Source of the DNA: Paroedura picta
Taxonomy: Eukaryota > Chordata > Lepidosauria > Squamata > Gekkonidae
Assembly (NCBI RefSeq): GCF_049243985.1
Contig: NC_135386.1
Coordinates: forward strand, 5,354,501 to 5,418,500
DNA length: 64,000 nucleotides
Direction: 5' to 3'
Part shown: positions 18,901-30,900 of the stretch, piece by piece
How positions within the stretch are numbered: position 1 is the stretch's first letter
How the letters are laid out: each line of letters begins with the position of its first letter
The notes under the pieces: generated by a model
The model's input: the letters and a program-made list of their open reading frames with translations, nothing else
What the model was told of the DNA's origin: nothing
The model's database searches: none
Translations under genes and position numbers: made by a program

Positions 18901-21900
18901 TTAATCAATGATAAAAAGAAACAACAACAGAAGTGAAGGAAGCTCTTAATAGAGACGATCTGTGAGGCCCCCCCCGGGAGAGGCACCCGTGAAGCTAGGG
19001 GTGGCTTATGCTGTGCGGACGGCCTCCACTTAAAGATGACCCGGGCTGGCTGGTGGACAGAACCCGACAAACCAGTTTCTCATGAGAAGCCTGGAGTGGA
19101 CCCTGCGTGGCCTTCACCTATGAAATGAATTTGTCATGAAATGGAGCAAGGGAAAAAAAAAGTGTCGCACAGGACTAGGGGGTGGGTGGGGAGGATAGAC
19201 AAGGTCACACCTTCCAAGTTCATTCCCCTCGGGCTCACTGTCCCCATCTGGGCACAATACCCTCTGGGGCGACAGCAGCTAAGGGAGAGGTGAGCTCTTA
19301 TGCTACCTGACCGATGGCCAGTGATGTCAAAGGGTCACCCCAAGGGGAAATTTGCTGGTTGGCCACATCTTGAGCAATGCTAGAGACTCCAGAGTGCAGA
19401 AGGGATAACGGGAGTTCACCAGCGCCAACACATTCACAAGACAGCCTGGTTCTGCCTGTTTATGAATGCAAATCAGGTGTGCAACCCTGAACAGGTAAAG
19501 ACTGCCGGGGTGCCACAACAGAGAGAGACGGAGAAGAGTTGGGTTTTTTGTACCCTGCTTTTCACTGCCCGAAAGAGTCACAAAACAGCTTCCCTTCCCT
19601 TCCTCTCCTCACCACACTGTGAGGTAGGTGGGGCTGAGAGAGCTTTGATAGGACTGCTGTGTGAGAACAGCACTATCAGGGCTGCGAGGAGCCCAAAGTC
19701 ACCCAGCTGGCTGCGTGTGGAGGAGCGGGAAATCAAACCTGGCTCACCAGATTAGAAGCTGCTGCTCTTAACCACGACGCCACTTTGGCAACAGAGCAAC
19801 ACGCTGCCAAAAACTAATCTTTGCAAAACTGATTTGTGGGGGAATGGCGAATGGTTGATTAAGGCACACCAAAGCCAAGTGGGCTTCATAAGGAACTGTC
19901 AAGGCAGATCTCCGAGCTGGGAACAGTAACGTGCAGCAAACTGCGGTTAAGCCATTTCCAGCATGGTGTTTCTCAAGTCATGTGGGTGCCTGCTCTGGGT
20001 TGGGAAATGCCTGCAGATTTGGGGGAGGGCAGGGATTCTGGGAGGGAAAGGGCTTAATCGAGATACAACCCCATAATGTCCACCTTCTGAAGCGGCCATT
20101 TTCTCCAGGAGAATTGCTGTCACCTGGAGAGCGGCTATAATTATGGCCGATCTCCTGGAGGTTGTCAACCCTACATCTGTGCTCTGCGACAGAAAGACCA
20201 GGAACCAGTACTGAGACTTGATCACGGGGAACCGGCTGAGCAGGTCTCCTGCTTTGAAATACCCATTTCTAAAATATCCCCTAGCTCTGAGATGCTGGTT
20301 TTTCTTTTTAAAGAAGAGAAATGCAGGGAAAATTGCAAGCGCAGGCTGGGAAGGACCCCTCCTTGTCAAAGTTCACCTCTCCATGCCCCCCCCCCCGCAA
20401 CTTCCCCCTTAATCAGGCCAACCATCTCCAGCCCTGATTCACTCCCCCTTCTGTGCGGACGAGAGAGCGCGACTCACCACAAGTTGAGCATTTTCAGGCA
20501 GCTACAGAGAAATGTGAAGAGGAAGGGGGGGGGAAAGGAAAGAAAGACAAATAAAAACACATAAAAAAGGAGGAAGAGCCATTTATCGTCCAGACGTGAG
20601 ATGGGGAAGCACAGCATGGCGAGTCATGCAAGCATGCAGTGCAGATGGGTGGCTGCCCCACCAGGGTCTGGGTCTACCTGCTTTGCCACACCTGGTCCCA
20701 CCTGAGCCTCCTGCAGGTAGCCTGAAAGGCACGCTGTGGTTGGATGGATGGATGCAGGGATCAAAGCGAGACCAAGCCTTTTCGCCCTCTCCCGGAATGC
20801 GATGACTCGAGGGTATCCGATGGAGATGATGGGAGGGTAGGTTCAGGGCAGGCAAACGGAAATACTACTTAACACAGGGAGTGATGGAAAATGTGGAAGG
20901 TGCTGCCAGAGGATGTAGGGATGGCCACAGGAATAAACAACATTCAACGGAGATTAGATAAAGGGGGAAGATAAAGTGTATCAACAGCTATTAGCCAAGG
21001 TCACTGAGGGGAGCTTCCACATTCAGAGGCATTAATCCTCTGAATTCCAGAGCCAGGAGGCAGCATGAAGGGAAGGCCTCGGCCTCTATGCTCTGTTATT
21101 GGACCTCCAAAGGGACTGCTCATCCCCTGTGTGAGACAGGATGCCGTACTGGATGGACCAATGGCCTGATCCAGCAGGGCTCCCTTCTTAGGGTCTTAAG
21201 CTTTCCTGACAGCCCAAGACAAAACTAGCTCAGGGCACCAGAATCTCATTGCTGAAGGGAGTGGCCTTGATGGGATGTTTGGCCCTTGGAGCAGAAGAGG
21301 CGTCCAACAACCTTCCGGTTAGAGAACATACAGGCAATGTTGAAGGCAGCTGTCAAGAAAGGCCTGGATGAAAAAGGCCCCTGGGCTTTGACAGGACTTG
21401 GCTCCTGGCTTATACACCCAATTGGGAAGGGGAGACAGTCTCCCATCAAGCTGGCCCAACCGCTTGGGGAAGGGACAGACTCACTGCAACCACACTGAGC
21501 TTTCAGCAGGTGCCACGAAGCCCTGATCTAGATGGCCCTGGTAGCTCAGCCTCAGCAAGTCTTAGAAGCTATGGCCAACCTCGGAGGAAGGCCAGGGCCG
21601 CTCTGCCAAGACACGCCACGGCAAACCACCGCCGGATGTCTCTTGCCTTGAAAACCTGACGGAGATGCCGTTAAGTCAGCGGTGGCTTGAGAAAGAAACA
21701 GAAATGCTCTGAGACGGCAGAAGGAATGGCCGTCAAGTGGAGAGGGCAGAGACAGCAAAGAAAAGAACTCAAGAATAAGCAGGAGAGAGGAGGACAGGGG
21801 TGGGGGGTGGGGAGCACAGATGGAAAGCCTGCCCGTTTGACTAGGAAAGAGCAATCTAGCACAGAACACTTGGAAGGAGGCAGAGAGATTTAAGGAGATG

Positions 21901-24900
21901 GAGCAGGACCGGACATCCTCTCAGAAACTCTGGCATGGAGACATCCCCACCTTGCCGTGTCGTGCCCCTGAAGACGCCAGGCACAATTCCTGGCCAAATG
22001 TCAAGGATTAAAACTACCAGGCCACAGCCGTGCAAGCCCACAAAGCCTGAAACAACCTGTTGGCTCCAGCTCTGAATGCCTTCAACAGTTCAATCAACTG
22101 GAGTCGTGCTTTTCCCCCAGAGGAATTCGCTAGCAAAGAGAAAGCGGGTTTATTTTTAAATCATGGAACGGAAGAGAAAAAGAACAGATCTCAGAGCTAT
22201 AGAGAAGGAGACAGCTGTGAGATTCCAGAGGGTTGGAAAAGGGAGGTATCCCAGTGAACCCCAGATTTACAGGCATTTACAGCCAGTGATGGAGAGGTTG
22301 AGTGTACACGTGCATGAAGCTGCCTTGCACGCATGGTCCACCATGGCTAGTCTTTTCGACTCTGGATTAGGCTCTCTGGAATCTCTGAAGTCTTTCCCAT
22401 CACTTTCTTCCCGACCCTTAACCGGAGAGGCCGGGGAATTGAACCGGGGATCTTCTGCATGCCAAGCAGATGCTCTACCACTGACCCACAGTCTCAGACT
22501 AAGTTCTTTCCCAGCCCCTACTGCCTGGTCCCTTTGACTGAAGAGGTTGGGGACAGACTGGGACCTCCTGCATGCCAAAGAGATGCTCTATTACTAAGCC
22601 AGGCTCAAGTTCTTTCCCAGCACCTGCTACCTGGTCACTTTAACTGGAGATGCCGAGGAACTGAACCTCGTCCCTTCTGTGTGTCAAGCAGAGGCTCTGC
22701 CCTGGGGCCACAATCCCTCCTCCGTGATCAGTCATGCTGTTCTTATTGAAACAGCTCAACTGGAGACGCGGACAGGGCATGTAGAGGGAAGTCTCGCCAA
22801 GGAACAATTCAGTGGCTGACAGTCAGGGCAGAAAGATGAACTAGGGGACTTCGCAGCATTAAAAGAGGCAAGCCACAAGAACAGAAGCAGACGGAGCAAG
22901 CAGCCAGACTCCAATGGGCAACGGAGGCAGGGACATGAAAGAACAACACTAGAAGCAGAAGATGAAGGATATACAGAAGAGCCCCAAATATGGTGAGATG
23001 AAGATACAGAGGAGAGAGAAGGTGGGGCTGAGAGAGTTTTGAGAGAACCAAGTCTGGCCCAAGGTCACCCAGCAGGTCTTGTGGATCTCAAAGTATCTTA
23101 CAATCACCTTTCCTTCTTCACCTCACAACAGGTAACTTGTGAAGCTGGTGAGGCAGAGAGAGCTCTGAGAGAACTGTAACTGGCCCAAGGTCACCCAGCA
23201 GGCCTCGTGTGTCCCAAGAAAGCTCCCAAGCACTTTCCCTTCTCCCCACGACAGGCGCCTTGCGAAGGCAAGTGGGCCTGAGAGAGTTCAGAGGGAACTG
23301 TGTCCGGGCCAAGGTCACCCAGCTGGCTGCGTGCAGAGGAGTGGGGAATCAAGCCTGGCTCTCCAAATTCAAGTCCGCTGCACCATGGAAAGCTTGTTAA
23401 GGGTCAGTTCAGTGAAGCTGATTTGGCAGAGAAACAGGGACGAGAGTGGAAGAACAAGATGTGAAGTTAAAAGATACGCTAAAGGAAAAACAGAGGATCA
23501 TCCAGATTTTCCAAACATCTTCAATGAACTCCAGCAAAGTTACAGCAAAGCATTCCTTGCTACACCCCTCCTTCCTTCAGACTGGGGTATAAAGACTCGG
23601 AGATCTGCATTCTTATTAGCATCTGTCAAAGGAAGCTTTGACTCTTAGAGTCATCTCCTGAAACTCTTGCTGGTCTCTAAGGTGCAACTGGACTCAAATT
23701 CAACTATTCTACTGCAGACCAACCCGCCTGCCCTCTGAAATTATCCCACTAATATTGCAATCCCCTGCATGCATGCATGCATGAAATCCCTAGAGCAGGG
23801 GTGGCCAAATGGTAGCTCCCCAGATGTCCACAGACTACAATTGCCATGCTGGCAGAGGCTCATGGGAATTGTAGTCCATGGACAACTAGAAAGCCGACGT
23901 TCAGCCACCCCGGCCCTAGAGATTTCTTTCAGAGTCAGCATGCATGCCTTCGGCTGAAGTCCCCCCCTACATTCCCCTACCGGAGAGTTTCCTTGGGGAC
24001 ACTCTTGATTGTTTTAATTGCCTGGCCCAGCTGTAAGGAAGGGCAATCTAAACTCAGCTCAGTTAACGTCCTGCTGTTCAGACTAATAATAATGTTTAAA
24101 AAAAACATTTTGCGCAGTAATGTGTTTTGGGGAAAACGTTATCCTGAGAGGTTTGCAAGGACTGACAACCAGCCAACGAGAACAGCAGCTGCAGGACAAA
24201 AATCTGTTTTTCACCCAAGAACCTCCAAGCAGTCAGAGAGAAGGCAAACCGGAGGATGTTCCCACAGCGGACAGAACTTAAAATTCTCCCCTTCCACCTA
24301 TATTAAGACACTACCTGACAATGGATAGACAAAAACTAAGCCCTTAACTGGGAGAGGAAACTACCATGGGCACAAAGATTTATTTTAAGGCACCTGTTCC
24401 TCTCCCCACCCACCAGCACTGCCTCTCCAAAGCTCAAAGTAGTTACAAAGATTTTCTTCTAGGGAGGGACGGAGGAGTTTGGAAGACGACCCTCAAAGAA
24501 CACAGCAATGGCTGAAGATTCTGTGCTGTGATGCTGAGTCTGAGGCTACAGATACACTTACTGTTCTGGCAGGGATCGTTTTGGGCCACCTTCTGCACTT
24601 CCCCAAAAGACTGAGCAACGTGATTCTGGCTGCCAAGTCGGCACAGGGCTACTCTGATCGCGGGGAGATTTAGTGGACCGAGTCAGTTAAGCGGCTGCCG
24701 TGCCCTGACCTCACAAAATGTCTTTGTGGACTTCCTCTCCCTATGGTAATTCCTTAACAAGTGCTAAGCTTTTTCATAAAGAAAAAAGAAGGGACAGCTG
24801 GTCTCTGTGAGAAGACCCCCCCCCCACAGCAGGGTTTGCGAAGAGATGGACATGTCATCAAGAGTACCAACGGTGGGCAGAGACTGAAAGCAAAGCCTAT

Positions 24901-27900
24901 GTCACCTACCTTCTTCAGCACCTAAACCAAAAAGCAGCTTCTAATACACAGCAAGTGACTGACAAAACAGTGGACAGAATCACAGAGTCGGCGGGAGGGG
25001 GGGGATCACAGCGGCCATCTAGTCCAACACCCTGTTCACTCCTGGATCATCCTAAAACTATGGCTCTCCAGCTGTCCATGGACTACAATTCCCATGAGCC
25101 CCTGCTGGGAACTGTAGTCCATGGACATCCCGAGAGCCTCAGTTTGGCCAACCCTGGCCTAAAGTATCGCCGATAGGTGGTTGTCTCGCTGCTCCTTGAA
25201 GGCTGTCACAACTTCCCTTGGCAGCTGATTCCGGCTGAGCTACACTTACTGTAAAAATGTCCCCCCAAATATCCAGCAGGTATCTTTACACCCATGATTT
25301 AAAACCTATGATTCCAAGTCTTATTGTCTGTTGCCAATAGGAATCGATCCCCGCCCTCCTCCAAGTGACAACCTTTCAAATTGTTAAAGAGAGCTATCAC
25401 GGCTCCCCTCAGCCTCCCCTTCTCCAGACTGAACATTTCCCAAGCCCCTCAAGCCCTTCCTCCTCAATTTCTGGGATTCTCCATACCACCCCCTCCCCGG
25501 TTACCTACTGATAAATACTCCAAGAGTAATTTCTGCACGGATGTTACGGATCCAACAAACGCAACCTCAGATTTTAAGTGGGAAAGGGCAGAAAGTGACC
25601 CTGGCTTCTAAAAGAAGCCTGTCTCCTCAGGAGACCCCCCCCCCCAAACCTTCGCCCCTAAGTTCATTACATATATACAGCACCAGGAAGAGATTAACCT
25701 CTTAGGCAGAGATGTTTTACTGGAGAGCAACGACATGCCACTTTGCATATCCTTCTGAGCAAGTTCTGCCTAACTGGCAATACATGCTGGGGTCAAAGGT
25801 CACGTCTACCTAGGCGTGGCGGGGTGAAAAGAAGCTCCAGCATCGCCAGCACTGCTGTGACTACCATGCAAAAGACAAAAAAAAAACAGACAATGGAGTG
25901 TTTTGAGGGCGGGTGATGGATGGACGCGTCAAACACGGGGAAACACAAAACGCATTTCACGCACGGGCGCCCACACGAACACACACACACACGCGAAAGA
26001 CTGGGCAAGGGAGACGCCTGCTTGCGCGGCAAACATACTTAGCTTCTTCTACTACTTCCACCTCGGTTCTCTCTGCGATTTGGGTATTGGAGGGGACGCC
26101 GGGTGGCTCGTCGATGTTCAACTCACCGTTGGTGGAGTTTATCACCTGGCCAAAAAAAAAAAAAAAAAAAAGAGGAGAGAGAAACACAATCAATGGTGTT
26201 TAAGGCCTGGAAAAAACACCCCCCAAAAGGGGATGGTATTACAAAAACCCCAAAGCCTAGCCAAGAAGTAGTTAGGACCCAAAAGGCTAAGTGCCGACAA
26301 ATTGTTTTTTTGTTTGTTATGTGCGAAGTCGTGCCCGACCCATCGCGACCCCATGGACAATGATCCTCCAGGCCTTCCTGTCCTCTACCATTCCCCGGAG
26401 TCCCTTTAAGTTTGCACGACAAATTGTAAATGATCACATTCTATTAAGATTCACTGTGCCCAATTCAAAGGTAAAAAGTTTAAAAAGACAGACAGAGTTA
26501 TTAGGCTAATAATTGAAATAATATAATATGCACCAGAAAATGCTAGACCTAATGTGATTCCCCCCCCCCCCCAAACGCTCAGAAGTCTAATTCTGAACAC
26601 ACATGTAATGCCGTCGAGAATGCAGATAGCAGTCAGGGAGATAAAAGACTTTTTCCATTTATTCATTTTATGAATCACAAGATCAATTCAAAGGGAGCTG
26701 ATAGGAGATTTGCATGTATAAAGCGTAAGTCTCCTTCTCCAAAGCTGCTACCAAGTTCTGGTGAGTGTGAGTAGCTTCTCTGCATATATGAAAACAGGGG
26801 GACATTACGTTTGGTGGACACCTGACCTTTTGGGTCCTAATGCCAGACTTGGGCCTGATTCTTAGTCCAGGCGCCATGAGGGCTTGGCTTGCTATCTTGT
26901 ACTACATTATGAAAGTTTTAATGGAAACCACCCTCAGCCACAGGGGAGGGTGCTATATAATATAAATATAATAATAAAATAAATACAATAAGGGTAGGTC
27001 CATCCACCATGGCGTCCTTAAAACAAAAAGAACATGCGCAATCTCTGAATTGTCCAGGTCCTTAAAGTGTAGGGGAGCGCCTTCTGCTATAGGCATTATA
27101 CACCTCCAAGGGGGCAGGAAGGTTGAGATCTTTGCTGGAAACATGAGGGTCAATTGTGACAGTAGCTATTTTGTTCTGCCCCTGTGGAAGGTGGGAATGC
27201 CGTTGAGGAACGTGGAATGTGAACAGAGTTGATCGGCTACTTCTCCCACGTCTTCCCTGAGCAGCAGAGATGCCTGCCTTCCCACAGCTATATGAACTTT
27301 AAGTAGGGCCCTGCAGGAGCCAATGGATGGTCCGACACCATACATCCAAGGAAGCAGGAGGCCAAAGCCTCCCCAACCTTGGGGAAAAGGGAGTTCACAC
27401 ACCGAGCAGAGCGAGTCAGGGCTACGGCACTGATTGCCTTGCTCCTGGTCTGCACAAAGGACCCTCGCTGGACATCCCCCAGCAACATCTCTCTCTCAGC
27501 TCCAGTGCAGAAGAACCAGGGGGGAAAAATCGGTGCTTCAGGAGATGTGCTCAGCACGCACAGGACTTCCTGTTTCAGGACCCCAAATCTTTCGCACGCT
27601 CGGCTCAAAAGATGCAGAAAGACAAACAGGGTGAAATGGGGAGCGGCCAGTGGAGGAATCCGATCGCTACGGGAAAAGAGGCGCAGAGCAATACCTGAAC
27701 GGATCCCCCGTGCCGCTCTGAAGCCAAGTGAGTTGTCAGGAACAAAGCATTGGCTTGCCGCACCGGAGCGGCCTCCCAGTCTCCTCGGCGTTCTGACACA
27801 GCCTGCGCAGGCGTCGGGGGGGGGGGGGGGGAGCGAGAGAGCAGAAGACAGGAGGAGAGGCAAAGGTGAATCCAAGCAAAGCACAGGTCTCCTTTTAAAA

Positions 27901-30900
27901 AGCACGTGATCGGCTAGCTGGGAGGCTGAGGGAGGGGGACGGGGGGGGGGAAGCAAGCATTTCCAAAGCATGTTAAGCGGTTGGGTCGACAAGGCCACCC
28001 ACACACTTTGTATAGAAGCCGGAAAGTGGCACCAAAGTTAATTTCAAGAAGAAGAGTGGGCTTTTATACCTCTAAAAATGGCTTACAAACACATGGCTTT
28101 CCTCTCCTCACAACAGGCTCCCTGTGAGGTAGGCGGGGCTGAGAAAGCTCTGAGAGAACTGTGACTGGCCCAAGGTCACCCAGCTGGCTGTGTGTGGAGG
28201 AGGAGCGGGGAATCAGAGCCGGTTCTCCAAATTAGAGGCCACTGCTCGTAACCACGACACCAAGCTGGCTCTTGAAAATTGTGCATGCAGGCGGCAGAGC
28301 TGGGATTCCCTAATTATATGAGGCGGGGGAAGCTGCAATGGGGGCTGAGCGTGTGCCTTGCGAAAATCGTCACTGCATGGCACGTGCACATCACCCTATG
28401 CCACTCTAAGTGGTTTGCGCACAACCGTGTGCCAATATTGTGATTGTGCATGCCACCTCTGGGAAGGATTAAAAGGATGTGTGTGGGAACTTCAGAAGTG
28501 TCATCGTTGCCCAGAAAACATGACCTCATCCTGAGCCGTCAGGCATGACTGGGCCAAAAGAGGATGGAACCCCAGGAGGGCAAATATTCATGGGGGGGAT
28601 ACTGCAGGGCAAGGTGTGGCATTTGGCCACTGTTGTGGGAGCTGATCCAGAAAAAGGCTGTGTGTGCCAACACGGCCTTTCCACCCAAATAAGATGCCCT
28701 GAGGTGATGAACTAAAGGCTTGTCAATTCAAGATCCGAGGGAAAAAACCAACTTCTGTAGCCCTCGCCTAAAATCATAGAATCATAGAGTTGGAAGGGAC
28801 CTCATGGGTCATCTAGTCCAACCCCCTGCACTACGCAGGACACTCACAACTCTATCGCTCATCCACTGTAACCTGCCACCCCTTTGAACCTTCACAGAAT
28901 CAGCCTCTGAAGGCTTGCAGATGGGGGGGGGGGGAATAAACAGCAATGGTCTAACCGGTTCCACTATTAGACTCTACAACTAAACAAAATTAACCATTCA
29001 AAGTTAACTTGTGTAGGTGTAAGCCCATATTTCAAGAGAACAGCTGCTAGATCCAACCCACCAGCACCCATTCAGCTCAGGAACTTTTATTTTTGTACTA
29101 GCCTAGCCCTTGAGGTAGCTTATCAATAAGGATGCAGTTGGCCACAGGGGGATTTTTTTGTTAAAGGAGAAGCAAACAGGAAGGAACAGGACGAACAACC
29201 GTTTGGTTCACACCACGGCAAGACCTTCCTCTCCCTTCTGGAGCCGTGCTTTGCTCCTGTTGACAAAAAGTGATGGCAGCGTCAGCTGGCAAATCTTTTT
29301 GCTATTAGTAGCTACAATCAAGGTAAATCCAGGTGGGGGAATCATGTTGGTTTGAAGCAGAATTGGTCTGAGCAGAAGGAAACCCGAAAAATGGCAGAGA
29401 GTCATCACAGATGCTCCAAGGAGATCCGGGGCGGAAATACACTGAAACAGGTTGCAGTTTAACTGACCTGAGGACGCTGGGGCTGTAACGATGTCCGTTC
29501 TCGGTACATGTGGCTCTCTCTGGTCATGGACGGCCCAGACTCCACGTGCATGGGTCCCACGGGGGTGGGCTGGAAAGTAAGACACACTACTGAACATCCA
29601 GGTTAGATCCCCCCAGCAATAGCTAAAGCAGGACATTTGAGAGCAGGAAGCAAACGGAGGCAGGCCCCCTACCTCTGATCCAGGGGGCCAATTCTTATCT
29701 GGGCACCGGAAAGAGTCACTGATGCCAAGGAATATTACGCTCAGTCCACCCCGTCCACCCCCCGCCGAAATACTTCATTCTCAAGACTTCTGAAGTGCAG
29801 AACGCAACAATGGAAGCGTCAAAAAAGGGAAGGCACTTAGTGCTCTAAAGAGATCCCCGAGAGATCGCTCGCCTGCCCCGCAACCAACTTACGATTGGCC
29901 TGCCGACCCAGTCGTAGGCATAATCAAAGATGAATCCTCTCCTGTCAAATAACTCTGTGAAGATTGTCCGTAGGTAATCGTAGTCCGGCCTCTCAAAGAA
30001 GTCTAGTCGCCGGACGTAACGAAGGTAAGTGGCCATCTCCTCTGTGGAAAGGGAATGAGGGAGAAGCAAGGCATCAAAGATCACCTGTTTGGGAAGAAGC
30101 CAAGGCAGAATCCGTTCCGAGCTGTCCCCTGGAGCATGCTCGGGAAGCTTTTCGGTTGTGTGGGAAGATGCGAGGGAGATGCTCTCAGACAGCAAAGAGG
30201 CTTTGAAAACAGGGTTCAACGACGACATTGTTATAGGGGCATACATGGGTCTCCCCCCTCCATTTTTATATATATAAGAAAAGGTTCGTGGAGTATAGTT
30301 ATTTCACTTTTAGCTTAGGCCCTTTTTAGCCTAGCTCATTGTGCAAGTGGCCAGCCTACTGCAGGGGGCCCTGGAACCTGAGGAGTGCTCCTAAAAGGGC
30401 CGTGGCCCAAAAACAGTGGAGAATAGTTGGTGTGTCCTGCCTCAACAACAACACAGGGCAGGTGAAAGCAACTTAGATACTCAAAATAGCAGTCGGATAC
30501 CAAAACGGCTGGCCGAGCACACTCTAAACATTACCAAGCATGCCTTGCCCTCGTTTACCTAGACTGGCCACTACTCTCTGAAAGAAGAAACTTACATTTC
30601 CACTCCTCTGCCAAAAACCCCTCAAAGCAACCCTTTAGTCTCGCAATACAAGATCGCTTCCACAATGCACAAAAAAGGGCTTCTAATTGCCAAGGCCATT
30701 TAGAAAGGGAGCCGCTGGCTCTGAATGCCTTACCCGACGTATATAAGGTTATTTGTATACAGCCACTGGGAAAATATATATTGCATGCACGAGTCAGACC
30801 TCCCGTTCTTAGACTGGAAAACATGCCCTGCAGCCTTACTGAGTACGTGAAAACCCCCTTTTTATGGCCCTTTTCAATTATGCACACTGGAGAGAGCTAG

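Larger units (their letters stand above)
15974..26038 (-). other. CSNK1G1: CSNK1G1 last intron
   Basis: This is a 10-kb intron with no recognised exon. It is dense in repeats: tRNA-SINEs, a fold-back element, CR1-like LINE ends, tandem tRNA-like units, a complete palindromic MITE and a CR1 fragment interrupted by a MITE. Roughly 16.3-17.1 kb and 18.25-19.4 kb show nothing I can name. Confidence 0.7.

Noticed and set aside
22426-22500. Possible tRNA gene on the minus strand
   Set aside because: A and B boxes are present but the ends do not pair and the unit is repeated in tandem with SINE linkers, so it is a tRNA-derived SINE.
27288-28004. Minus-strand open frame of 238 codons overlapping the optional CSNK1G1 exon
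   Set aside because: It is in a different frame from the kinase-tail homology and shows no recognisable domain; the real coding unit is the 108-nt exon.
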